DNA of 35,000 bases from Symbiodinium natans (taxonomy: Eukaryota > Sar > Dinophyceae > Suessiales > Symbiodiniaceae), in assembly GCA_905221605.1 (NCBI GenBank), contig CAJNDS010002473.1:240001-275000 (forward strand). Reading direction: 5' to 3'. Made by a program: the position numbers and the translations under genes. Each line of letters starts with the position of its first letter. Position 1 is the first letter of the stretch. Shown here piece after piece: positions 8,846-16,392 of the stretch. The notes beneath the pieces were generated by a model. It did no database searches and was not told where the DNA came from. It worked only from the letters and a program-made list of their open reading frames with translations.

Positions 8846-9060
8846 TGTCACCGCAGGATGGAACCCTAAACCCTAAACCCTAAACCCTAAACCCTAAACC
8901 CTAAACCCTAAACCCTAAACCCTAAACCCTAAACCCTAAACCCTAAACCCTAAGGGTCAGGTACGGGGACCACTTGGGCTCCCCTAAGATTTATGCTGGC
9001 AAGGTGCAACCATCAGTTGCAGGGCCTGGGCCTTTCGGGGGCCACATTCAGCTGCTCTAC
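8846..9060 (+). CDS. Exon continuation across a telomeric array with CAGG direct repeats
   Basis: Island 4 of the preceding cluster ends ...CCHRR at 8857. A 104-nt block of thirteen CCCTAAA units (8858-8961) is bounded by CAGG at 8854-8857 and 8958-8961. The frame then continues YGDHLGSPKIYAGKVQPSVA, then GPGPFGGHIQLLY, to about 9060. Both flanking frames were chosen independently and agree. In the CAG|GA...CAG|GT register the block has GA-AG ends, and GA donors are known in dinoflagellates. Confidence 0.5.
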
Positions 9061-9335
9061 CCTAAACCCTGAAACCTAAAACCTAAACCCTAAACCCTGT
9101 CAGTGCATGAGAAAATGGACCACAGCCGGCTATCCCTCCCGGCCTGGCTCTCTGTGACAACTCCAAGACTTACGGCTTACCCGTGGATAACCCTAAAACC
9201 TAAACCCTAAACCCTAAACCCTAAACCCCTTAAACCCTACACCCGAACCCTAAACCCTAAACCCTAAACCCTAAAGCCTAAACCCCGAACCCTAAACCCT
9301 AAACCCTAAACCCTAAGCCCTAAACCGCCCTAAGC
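9061..9335 (-). repeat. C-rich telomeric arrays around a coding-like island
   Basis: CCCTAAA tracts lie at 9061-9096 and 9188-9335. The island 9098-9187 is open on the + strand and reads VHEKMDHSRLSLPAWLSVTT then PRLTAYPWIT. It could be another exon of the upstream cluster, but frame and boundaries are not fixed. Confidence 0.6.
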
Positions 9336-9613
9336 CCAACACCCTATAAACCTCCTAAAGCCTAAAGACCCGGCCCGAGTTAAACCTCAATGCCAGGTCC
9401 CGACTTGGTGGTTCACGAGTAGTTGCAAGTAGATGAATAGGGTTTAGGGTTTAGGGTTAGGGGTTTGGGGTTTAGGGTTTAGGGTTTAGGGTTTAGGGTT
9501 CGGTCAGAGTCAGTGTCATTCCTACAGTTTGCTTTTCTACTGACAACTCCAGCTACATGGCTGCGAACTACCCTAAGGCCCTTTTGGGTCAAAGGGTAGT
9601 TCGGGTAGTTACA
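9336..9613. other. Unique DNA with a short telomeric array
   Basis: TTTAGGG/TTTGGGG at 9438-9500. The rest is unique, with no convincing ORF. Confidence 0.5.
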
Positions 9614-9734
9614 TGGTCCCTCGTATGGGCCCGAACCTCCTTTACAGTATTCTGATGTATGGGCCCGTAATTTGTATAGGGCATACAAGGGGCATGTAAC
9701 AGGGCTTCGTTTAAGGGCCGATACTAAGGGACCA
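9614..9734 (+). mobile_element. MITE-like family 2, copy A (121 bp)
   Basis: The ends TGGTCCCTCGTATGGGCCC and GGGCCGATACTAAGGGACCA are imperfect inverted repeats. The interior ATGTATGGGCCCGTAATTTG...TATAGGGCATACAAGGGG is shared with 16803-16890, 31058-31140 and the reverse complement of 33357-33475. No ORF. Confidence 0.7.
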
Positions 9735-9810
9735 CAGAAAACGGTCCAAGATTGAACCATGCAAGTATGCCTTGAGGTCATGACTATAGTCTCCCTACTG
9801 CTAAACGCCT

Positions 9811-9977
9811 GAGTAAAGCCCAAAGCAGTCTCTGCGGTTGAGGGTTTAGGGTTTAGGGTTTAGGGTTTCGGGTTTAGGGTTTAGGGTTTAGGGTTTAGGG
9901 TTTAGGGCGAGGCACTGAGCACCGCCGCGTCTTCCCCGAGAAGCAGAACTGCCCAACTGCGTCAGGGCCTTGGGGGG
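9811..9977 (+). CDS. Exon-like chain across a telomeric array with GAGG direct repeats
   Basis: Part A (to 9843) reads PKAVSAVE. A 69-nt block of TTTAGGG (9844-9912) is bounded by GAGG at 9840-9843 and 9909-9912. Part B (9913-9977) reads ALSTAASSPRSRTAQLRQGL before GTTCCC. The joined frame reads on as SAVE-ALSTAASS with no stop. The frame-keeping ends are GG-AG. Confidence 0.45.
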
Positions 9978-10110
9978 GTTCCCTAAACCCGAAACTCTAA
10001 TCCCCTAAACCCTAAACCCTAAAACCTAAACCCTAAACCCTAAACCCTAAACCCTAAACCCTAAACCCTGAACCCGAATCCCCTAAACCCTAAACCCCAA
10101 ACCCCTTAAG
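9978..10110 (-). repeat. C-rich telomeric array
   Basis: CCCTAAA units with CCCGAAT and CCCCTAAA variants, between two coding-like islands. Confidence 0.95.
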
Positions 10111-10293
10111 GGCGAGTCGATTCTGGGAGAGGGGTTTGGAGGTCCAGCGTCTGGAGGTTTAGGGTTTAGGGCTAGGGATTGGGGGTTAGGGTTTAGGGCT
10201 AGGGTTTAGGGTTTCGGGTTTTACACTTGGAGGTTCAATTTGAAAAACCCCCCACTGCGCTCGGCAGGCCCTGTTCCCCTTGCAATCTCCCTG
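10111..10293 (+). CDS. Two exons joined across a telomeric GT-AG intron with 8-bp direct repeats
   Basis: Exon A (10111-10156) follows CCTTAAG and reads ASRFWERGLEVQRLE. The intron (10157-10232, 76 nt) starts GTTTAGGG, consists of TTTAGGG variants and ends TTGGAG. TGGAGGTT occurs exactly at 10152-10159 and 10228-10235. Exon B (10233-10293) continues VQFEKPPTALGRPCSPCNLP in the same frame. This is the clearest case of a telomere-type intron with a target-site-like duplication and standard GT-AG ends. Product unknown. Confidence 0.6.
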
Positions 10294-10329
10294 GGGTTTC
10301 GGGTTTAGGGTTAGGGTTTAGGGTTTTGG

Positions 10330-10355
<26 letters not shown>
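10294..10355 (+). repeat. Telomeric tract fused to (TG)n
   Basis: TTTCGGGTTTAGGG-type sequence (10294-10330) runs directly into about twelve TG dinucleotides (10329-10354). On the minus strand this is the 3' end of retroelement 1, as a (CA)n tail followed by CCCTAAA repeats. Confidence 0.9.
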
Positions 10356-10362
<7 letters not shown>

Positions 10363-10530
10363 TCCACTCTTCCGCACGGAGGGTGCGGGTTGGCTCCCCT
10401 GGGGCAAGGGGCGGCCGATAGCATTTAAGGTATGTTAGGAACTGAAGGCAGTGGCCCCCGCGCACCTGCGCTCCACCCTGAAAGCCGGGGAGGCTCAGGA
10501 GAAGCACAGTGTGGTAGAACTGCCCCTTCT

Positions 10531-12228
10531 TTAACTCCCAAGCCGCTGCGCACCCCAGTATTGAGAGTGGTGCCTGTCCAGCTTTACTGCCCAGCTTACT
10601 ACGGCCCGAAAACCTGTGGCTGTGGGGGAGCAGCCGATGATGGACCTGCACAGGTCTGCTGGCGTAAGCTCGTCTGCAGCTAGGCCCAGCGACTGGCAGA
10701 CTTGCTGCCTCTGGCTCAGCCAGTGGTCACACACTGCTATCACATGGACCCTAGCTGCCCTGGTCCTGCGGCTGCAGCAGATGCATCGCTGGATCTTCGC
10801 TGCGCTTGGCCTCCCGTTCAAAGAGCTGAGTCGCAGAGAACCTGCTCTGAGCCTGCAGAGCGAGAGGATGCCCATTCTGGTGTCCCATGGCAGCATTTGT
10901 GCAGCCACGGTCTCGGGGATGCAGCTGTGCACTGCCTGAAAACTCGTATAGGCGGGAGGTTGCTGGGAGAGCTCAGCTTCCTTAAGCCAAGAGCCAAACC
11001 ACGCCATCTCCAAATGCTGCCGAGCGTAGGCTCGGTAGTCACAGTGTGGCGACTTCCACTCCATCCAATCCACGAGGCCCCAGCTCTCAATGAGGTTGAG
11101 GCTCTTGCAAGCCCATGATTGTCCTACTCCGTGACTCCACATGAACCTAGTCTTGTAGAGGTCTCCATCTGGAAGCTGCCAGAGGCGGAAGCGCTTCATT
11201 GCTATTTCTAAAACGACTTCCAAATGCAATGGCAGAGTCCAGCCCAGCTCGGCGGCAGCAACTGCAGCGTTGCGCCACGGTTCAAGTTTTAATACTTGTC
11301 TAGCCCAAGAACTTTGCAGGCGAGAAAGGAACTCTTCCAAATTAGCCTCCAAACCATACAAGCAAGCCCCGAATAAGAGGACAGGCAGAACCTTGGAGCG
11401 GAAGAGACTAAGGGCGAGGTCAAGCGGAAACGCGTGGCCATGAAGAAGGCCGCAGATGGAGCTCCAAATTGCGCCTGCCAGTGCTGCTTTTTGGGATAAG
11501 GTGTCCTGAAAAGACAAGGACGCCGACCAAGTAATTCCTAGCCACCTGTGTTGGTTTTTAAACGCCAGGGGGAGATTATCCAAGAGAAGAGAGGGACCGC
11601 ACGCGGTGCGGGAGACGCATGGAGAAGAGCAACAGATCATCGAAACAGTCTTAGACTCCCCAACATGAAAAGAAGCCCCGTGTCTCCGTGCCCAATCTGA
11701 CAGGATGTTGAGGCTGCGCTGTGTCTCTCCTCTGCAACACCCCAGGATGACCGGGTCATCCGCATGGAGTACTGCCACGAGTCTGTGCGGAGCAAGGTCA
11801 TTTATCGCCTTTAGCGCTGAAGCCTCGAGCGTTGCATCAGCTTGCAGCACCTCCGTCGAAGGCAGCTGGTGGCCTAGCTGGATAGAGGCCTTGAGAGCTT
11901 GCACCAGGTGAGGACTAGGGGAGCCCTGACCCTTCCAACACATGTGTGACCACGCCGGCGGGACGGTTACTTCTAGGCCCACGCCACACTCTTTTGCGAG
12001 CAACTCCCTAACCAAGCTGTCGAGTAGGCAAGGGTAAGCCAAGGGTCCAAGAGTTCCGCCTTCCGGGATTCCACTGGAGACAGTTACCTCCGAGAGGCCG
12101 CTGTGCCAGACAAGGACTGAGTCCTGCTTGAGGATAGAAGCGCAGAGGAGCAAGCTATCTCCTGACACACCTGGACCGTCAGCAAGACTGTGCAGCAGGT
12201 CCTCGCGAATGACGCTTGGGAAGGCCTT
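10531..12228 (-). CDS. Non-LTR retrotransposon RT, 3' portion (element 1)
   Basis: A reverse transcriptase fragment of about 565 codons. Reading 5' to 3' on the minus strand it starts with KAFPSVIREDLL, just after RT motif A. It then has motif B (SSGIPEGGTLGPL), motif C as HADD in LHADDPVIL (a variant of YADD), and a thumb/connection region. Near the C-terminus is a Cys-Cys-His-Cys cluster (CICCS..., HVIAVC) of the kind that follows RT in non-LTR elements. It ends at 10531. The upstream part of the RT lies in another frame (next entry), so the ORF is broken. The RT activity would copy element RNA at a nicked target. No endonuclease domain was seen. Confidence 0.85.
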   Translation of the reverse strand, partial: KAFPSVIREDLLHSLADGPGVSGDSLLLCASILKQDSVLVWHSGLSEVTVSSGIPEGGTLGPLAYPCLLDSLVRELLAKECGVGLEVTVPPAWSHMCWKGQGSPSPHLVQALKASIQLGHQLPSTEVLQADATLEASALKAINDLAPHRLVAVLHADDPVILGCCRGETQRSLNILSDWARRHGASFHVGESKTVSMICCSSPCVSRTACGPSLLLDNLPLAFKNQHRWLGITWSASLSFQDTLSQKAALAGAIWSSICGLLHGHAFPLDLALSLFRSKVLPVLLFGACLYGLEANLEEFLSRLQSSWARQVLKLEPWRNAAVAAAELGWTLPLHLEVVLEIAMKRFRLWQLPDGDLYKTRFMWSHGVGQSWACKSLNLIESWGLVDWMEWKSPHCDYRAYARQHLEMAWFGSWLKEAELSQQPPAYTSFQAVHSCIPETVAAQMLPWDTRMGILSLCRLRAGSLRLSSLNGRPSAAKIQRCICCSRRTRAARVHVIAVCDHWLSQRQQVCQSLGLAADELTPADLCRSIIGCSPTATGFRAVVSWAVKLDRHHSQYWGAQRLGS

Positions 12229-13081
12229 CCCCTAGAACCAGCCAGATGGGACGGTGTTGTGATAAGGCTTCCGCACATGTTTCGTGCAGGAGTAGCCAAG
12301 CATCGTCAGCACCCCTCACATACCCACTTTGACAAGGCATTACAAAGCTTCGTACCCGTAGGAGCCACCGCTGCGTGAACAAGGCCTCTTGCAAAAGCCC
12401 CATTTGTGCTTTTACAAAGATTAAGCGAAAGCTGCTGATTTCTGCTGCACTTCCCTTTTTGTGTAAGGGGCACAGCGCAGCTGCCCTCCACAGTGACGGC
12501 CTATGCGCTGCTCCTGAGGGGCCTGCCCATTTCTGCAAGGCCCATACTGCATCGTTCCAGTCGTCACTATTGCACATGAAAAGGGCCCGTGGGAGGAGGT
12601 CAGGGGGCATGGCGCAAGATGCAGACCAGCCAGAAATTACTTCAGCAACTTCATGCTGCAGAAATGGCATTTCCCTATGCAGCTGCGTGTGCTTCGAGCG
12701 TGCATTGTTCAGGAGGGTTTGCAATCTATTGCAGACAAGATGCTGAAAGCCTTGGTCGATGTGGGACTGAGGCCCGCGCTGTTCTAATAAGGCTTGACAC
12801 CATTTTTGGTGTGTTTCGGTTTCTGTCAAAAGATGATGGCCCTCTATCATGCAGCAAACAGGCTGCGGGGTATGGGGCTTGAGCAGCCGGCAGGTTTTGT
12901 GGAGAAGCGCGGCACCACTCGGGGCTGAGCTCAGCTGGCGGCTTATATCTTCAAGTTCCTCGGAATCAACAATTTCGAGGAGCCTGGTGATGTTGGTCAG
13001 CGAGCTGTGGTCGCTGCGGGGGCTTACGCTCCCCCCTATCCAGATGTCGCGGAGTGCTCCAGCCATGGTGTTTAGCAGCAT
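12179..13081 (-). pseudogene. Non-LTR retrotransposon RT, 5' portion (element 1), frameshifted
   Basis: A 300-codon ORF from ATG at 13081, open upstream to the spliced leader in the same frame. It carries early RT motifs: LWRAAALCPLHKKG, then SFRLIFVKAQMGLLQEALFT, then QSGYVRGADDAWLL, and the start of motif A at HRPIWLVLG. Motif A should contain a catalytic Asp followed by KAFP. Here the frame shifts at about 12228, and the Asp-bearing codons are missing or altered, so the enzyme is probably dead. The N-terminal endonuclease expected of a full-length element is absent because the spliced leader joins directly upstream. Confidence 0.8.
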
Positions 13082-13141
13082 AGCACAAGCTTCAAGTCCT
13101 ATGTTGGAGATTGCCGGCGCCCTCCTATGGTCCTGATAGCC

Positions 13142-13163
13142 CTTGAGCCAAAATGGCTACGGT
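13142..13163 (-). other. Dinoflagellate spliced-leader sequence at the element's 5' end
   Basis: On the minus strand these 22 nt match the whole DinoSL (D-CCGTAGCC-ATTTTGGCTCAAG, with D = A). The leader is followed at once by element sequence and preceded, without a gap, by (CCCTAAA)n. The spliced leader is added to mRNA 5' ends by trans-splicing. Its presence in the genome here shows that the copy came from a processed mRNA that was reverse-transcribed to its very 5' end. Confidence 0.93.
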
Positions 13164-13278
13164 TTAGGGTTTAGGGTTTAGGGTTTAGGGTTTAGGGTTT
13201 AGGGTTTAGGGTTTAGGGTTTAGGGTTTAGGGTTTAGGGTTTAGGGTTCCCAAACCCTTAGCCCTTAACCCCTTAAAG
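13161..13278 (+). repeat. Telomeric array flanking the 5' end of element 1
   Basis: Twelve TTTAGGG units (13163-13248) starting exactly at the leader's outer end, then degenerate C-rich telomeric words to 13278. It has the same orientation as the tract at the element's other end. Confidence 0.97.
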
Positions 13279-13283
13279 CCCTG

Positions 13284-13374
13284 AAGCATCTAGCGCCCTG
13301 AGAATCACGCCGAGGATCCCACCTCCTGCACTCTGCAAGGCAAGGCTGTCACAGCACATCATGGATTTCGGGCC
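13284..13374 (+). CDS. Coding-like exon continuing the frame of 10111-10293
   Basis: CCCTG occurs at 10289-10293 and 13279-13283. Removing everything between (telomeric tracts plus element 1) joins ...CSPCNLP to EASSALRITPRIPPPALCKA in frame. The island continues ARLSQHIMDFG to a donor-like GTGAGG at 13375. The join has no GT-AG ends in that register, so it may be a chance fit or an unusual splice. An alternative frame (RAVRVSQAFRVSMVAL) runs through the donor. Confidence 0.4.
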
Positions 13375-13579
13375 GTGAGGGTTTCTCAGGCTTTCAGGGT
13401 TTCCATGGTTGCCCTGAACCCTAAACCCTAAACCCTAAACCCTAAACCCTAAACTGCTTGGAGAGCTCACAAAAAGTGTCAGAGGGTTTGCGGCGTCGTG
13501 GCGTCAAGGTGGGATAGGGTGTGGCTGTGCAAACCGGTAGAGCAGAGTATTTAGTGTGACGTGTCAACCTCCTTAAGCC
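13375..13579 (+). other. Short telomeric array and coding-like island
   Basis: CCCTAAA at 13417-13454. The island 13455-13560 is open in two frames: LLGELTKSVRGFAASWRQ, and WRAHKKCQRVCGVVASRWDR ending in TAG near 13553. Exon-like, with undecided frame. Confidence 0.4.
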
Positions 13580-13972
13580 CAATACCCTAAACGCGAACCC
13601 CTAAACCCTAAACCCTAAACCCTAAACCCTAAACCCTAAACCCTAAACCCTAAACCCTAAACCCTAAACCCTAAACCCTAAACCCTAAACCCTAAACCCT
13701 AAAAAAACCCTACCTAAAACCCTAAACCCAAACCGTAAAACCCTAAACCCTAACCCTAAACCCTAAACCCTAAACCCTAAACCCTAAACCCTAAACCCTA
13801 AACCCTAAACCCTAAACCCTAAACCCTAAACCCTAAACCCTAAACCCTAAACCCTAAACCCTAAACCCTAAACCCTAAACCCTAAACCCTAAACCCTAAA
13901 CCCTAAACCCTAAACCCTAAACCCTAAACCCTAAACCCTAAACCTGGCCTAAACCCTAAACCCTAAACCCGA
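13580..13972 (-). repeat. Longest (CCCTAAA)n array of the window
   Basis: About fifty CCCTAAA units over nearly 400 nt with a few slips (13702-13745, 13944-13948). It lies far inside the window, with unique DNA on both sides. Confidence 0.98.
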
Positions 13973-14059
13973 CAAGCCCTAAGTTTTGAGGCGAAGTTAG
14001 GTCCGACATCCCCCTCAAGCATTCGCTCTCTCTGTGATGCCCTAAACCCCCTAAAGCCT

Positions 14060-14260
14060 AAAACCCTGTCTCACTAAGACGCCCAGGGTTTCGAGTGTAG
14101 GGTTTAGGATTTAGGATTTGGGGTTTAGGGTGCCCGTAGGGTTTGGCAAGCGCTTCGAAATCCCAAGTCGCGCTCGCAGCCCCCATCGGGGAATGAGTGG
14201 GGCGGCTGGGCGGTGCGCCGGGCTCAGTCTACCAAACAAGAGGATTTCCCACTGTGTTTA
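14060..14260 (+). CDS. Exon-like chain across a short telomeric insert
   Basis: Part A (about 14066-14104) reads LTKTPRVSS. A 40-nt insert of TTTAGGG-like units is bounded by GTAGGGTTT at 14096-14104 and 14136-14144. Part B reads VGFGKRFEIPSRARSPHRGM then SGAAGRCAGLSLPNKRISHC, with TAG near 14258. The direct repeat is itself telomere-like, so it is weaker evidence than elsewhere. Confidence 0.4.
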
Positions 14261-14407
14261 GCAGTCGGAGACTATGTTTTAAGGTAGTCTTTTGGGGTTT
14301 TTGAGTTTTTGGGGGTTTAGAGGGTTTTGATGGGATTAGAGCGATGACACGCTGTCAGCATTTAGTCCATGTTTTTGGCGCAAACGCTGGTTCTTTCACT
14401 AGTTATG
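14261..14407. other. Unique DNA, no gene seen
   Basis: G/T-rich unique sequence with no convincing ORF or splice pair. Confidence 0.4.
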
Positions 14408-14530
14408 GGGTCCTTAAGGGAGGGGGGTTCAAGGGGGGGGGGGTAGGCAACCCAAGGTTCCCGAAATGATTCCCTGAGGCTCCCTAAGCTTCCCTAGGTA
14501 CCTGGCCACCCCATGAACCCCCCCTTATGA
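14408..14530 (+). repeat. MITE-like family 4, copy 1
   Basis: The ends GGGAGGGGGGTTCAAGGGG and CCCCATGAACCCCCCCTT are imperfect inverted repeats. The interior CCCAAGGTTCCC...GGCTCCCT...CCCTAGGTACCT recurs at 19695-19792. No ORF. Confidence 0.6.
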
Positions 14531-14533
14531 ACA

Positions 14534-14611
14534 ATGGCACAGCGAATATTTAAATTGAGTAAGGTCACAAGCAGATGTATCTGCACAACCTACTTGCGCA
14601 GCCAGGCATAG
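14534..14611 (+). CDS. Small ATG-initiated ORF, 25 codons
   Basis: ATG at 14534, TAG at 14609-14611. It reads MAQRIFKLSKVTSRCICTTY then LRSQA. It directly follows MITE family 4. It is too short to identify and could be a first exon or chance. Confidence 0.3.
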   Translation: MAQRIFKLSKVTSRCICTTYLRSQA

Positions 14612-14621
14612 CTACCCTCAA

Positions 14622-14820
14622 TAAATCCCTAAACCCCGAAACCCTGAACCCCAAGATTTTGAACCCTAGAACACCAACCACCAAACCCTAAACCCCAAAC
14701 CCTAAACCCTAGAACCCCAAACCCTAAACCCTAAACCCCAAACCCTGAACCACAAACCCTAAACCCTAAACCCCAAACCCTAAACCCCAAACCCTAAACC
14801 CTAAACCCTAAACCCTGAGT
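14622..14820 (-). repeat. Mixed CCCTAAA / CCCCAAA array
   Basis: Alternating CCCTAAA, CCCCAAA and CCCTGAA units over about 190 nt. Confidence 0.93.
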
Positions 14821-14831
14821 TTTTCATGTGG

Positions 14832-15135
14832 CCTAGGGGTGGCGTGCCAGGGCGGGCTCCGCTACAGCCTGGGTCCCTGTAGCAGGGCTCCGGGTTTGGG
14901 CTTCAGAGGGTTTATGGCGTCTAGGTCTAGAGTCGAGGGTTTAGGGTTTAGGGTTTAGGGTTTAGGGTGTTGGGTTTAGGGTGTTGGGTTTAGGGTTTAG
15001 GCTTAGAGCGTTTGGTGCTTTTGGCATTTAGGGTTTAGGGTTTAGGGTTTAGGGTCTAGAATGCCGGCTCAAATTGGGGTATTTTAGGCCCCAGCGCTGG
15101 AAAGTGAGCAGGACGCCATCCCCCAACATTCATGA
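14832..15135 (+). CDS. Exon-like chain across a telomeric insert with 8-bp direct repeats
   Basis: Part A (about 14838-14931) reads VACQGGLRYSLGPCSRAPGL then GFRGFMASRSR. An insert of TTTAGGG-type repeat (14932-15060, 129 nt) is bounded by GGTCTAGA at 14924-14931 and 15053-15060. Part B continues MPAQIGVF to a TAG at 15085-15087. That TAG can also be an acceptor (TATTTTAG) for APALESEQDAIPQHS (15088-15135). The insert length is a multiple of three. Product unknown. Confidence 0.5.
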
Positions 15136-15147
15136 TACTCAGAGGGG

Positions 15148-15354
15148 GTTTAGGGTTTAGGGTTTAGGGTTTAGGGAAACATGGGGGGGGGTTTCCGAAA
15201 ATAGGGGTACCTTATTGGGGGTACTTGTTATGCAGGGAATCCTGCTATTTGGGGGACTATATTAGTAGGGGTCCATGTAGGCTCCACTTGCGTAAGGCTC
15301 TTTGTCGACTACGTGTATGTGCATCTCTGTAGTTGAACACTCGTCTCATTGTAG
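15148..15354 (+). repeat. Short telomeric array and repeat family 5 copy 3
   Basis: TTTAGGG at 15148-15176, then 15181-15290 matching family 5 (GGTTTCCGAAAATAGGGG...GGGGGTACTTGTTAT...GGGAATCCTGCTATTTGGGGG). The rest is unique. Confidence 0.65.
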
Positions 15355-15478
15355 GGTTCCGGCTGAAAGTTTGAGAAGCGTGCTGGAGTTGTGTGTGAGG
15401 CTTGACTTGCTTCGCAGCTGCTTGACAAAACTCCCGCTTGTAAACTCACACGCAAGCCCTCAACCCCGTAAGCCCTGA
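15355..15478 (+). CDS. Coding-like terminal exon (about 40 codons)
   Basis: It follows the good acceptor CGTCTCATTGTAG. The frame is open to TGA at 15476-15478 and reads VPAESLRSVLELCVRLDLLR then SCLTKLPLVNSHASPQ. The leucine-rich helical composition is protein-like. An internal GTGAGG could be an alternative donor. Not recognised. Confidence 0.45.
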
Positions 15479-15765
15479 GCTTTCAACCCTATAAACCCTA
15501 TGAACCTTCAACTCTAAACCCTACACCCAAAGAAACCCAAAAATCCAAAAACCCTAAACCCTAAACCCTTCAAGCCTAAGCCCTGAAGCCTAAGCCATAA
15601 ATAGCCTCAAACCTCCAGCCCGGAACCCCTTCACCCGATAAAGTCCAAAGATGCCCCTAAAACCTAAAACCCTTAACTTAACTCTAAACCCTAAACCTTA
15701 ACCCCAAACCCTAAGCCCTACATCCTAAACCCTAAACCCTAAGCCCTAAACCCTAAACCCTAAGC
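15479..15765 (-). repeat. Decayed C-rich telomeric tract
   Basis: CCCTAAA-like words with many substitutions (CCTTCAACTC, CCTGAAGCC), becoming cleaner at 15690-15765. Confidence 0.85.
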
Positions 15766-16023
15766 GAGTTTCCCTCTTGAGGCAACCCTGGGACTCCTTG
15801 CGGGGAGCTGGCGAGGCAGGAAGATAAGTAAACCGGTTTAGGGTTCAGGGTGTATTTAGGGTTCAGGGCTGAGGAAAGTATGGTTTAGGGTTTAGGGTTT
15901 GGGGTGAATTTGGGCCTTGATGTTCAAGGCTTCGGCTTAAGTTTGGGCTCAGGGAAGCACAATTTTTTGTCCGGTGGCGAAGGCAGAGTGACGATGATAT
16001 GATCTGCATCATGGGTTTAGGGT
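15766..16023 (+). CDS. Two coding-like islands
   Basis: Island A (15766-15825) reads RVSLLRQPWDSLRGAGEAG. Island B (15953-16014) follows GGGCTCAG, reads EAQFFVRWRRQSDDDMICIM and ends at G|GTTTAG, a donor made of the telomeric unit. Between them are degenerate TTTAGGG words. Linkage is not established. Confidence 0.4.
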
Positions 16024-16222
16024 GTTCATGGGTTTCCCTACTACCCCGGTTTAGGGTTGAGGGTTGCGTGTTTATTGTTTGGGCTCCAGGGTTTAGGGCT
16101 ACCCCCACCCGTAGGTTCGCTTAAACAACCCTAAACAGGCTTGATTGTCCCGAAATGGCCTTAATTTTGGGGCGAACCTGGAGGGGGGGGAGGGTAGTAT
16201 GGAGGGTAGTAGGGGAGCCCAT
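16024..16222. mobile_element. MITE family 3 copy, interrupted by telomeric repeat
   Basis: The left end TCATGGGTTTCCCTACTACC and the right end GGTAGTAGGGGAGCCCATGA match the terminal repeats of the better copy at 28205-28355. The middle contains TTTAGGG-like sequence at 16048-16104. TCATGGGTTT also occurs just outside, at 16009-16018. Confidence 0.5.
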
Positions 16223-16309
16223 GAGGTGTAGGGTTGTATTCAGATGTTTAGAGGTGCAAAGCACGCTGCCGGCAGCTTCAGAATTTAAACCTACCCCTGG
16301 CATCTGCAG

Positions 16310-16392
16310 CCAGGTTCTCGAAAGTTGTTGAGCATGTTTGGTCCCGGGGCGTTATGCAGATTAGAAGCACTCTTTTGACATGCTCTACCTAG
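16310..16392 (+). CDS. Coding-like terminal exon
   Basis: It follows the acceptor CTGGCATCTGCAG. The frame is open to TAG at 16390-16392 and reads RFSKVVEHVWSRGVMQIRST then LLTCST. Protein-like composition. The upstream 16223-16309 is unique and unassigned. Confidence 0.45.

Noticed and set aside
9479-9823. Minus-strand 114-codon ORF
   Set aside because: Most of it lies in MITE family 2 and adjoining telomeric repeat.
10616-13136. Plus-strand ORFs over element 1 (for example 10616-10939, 10702-11118, 12375-12746)
   Set aside because: They are antisense shadows of the retroelement reading frames.
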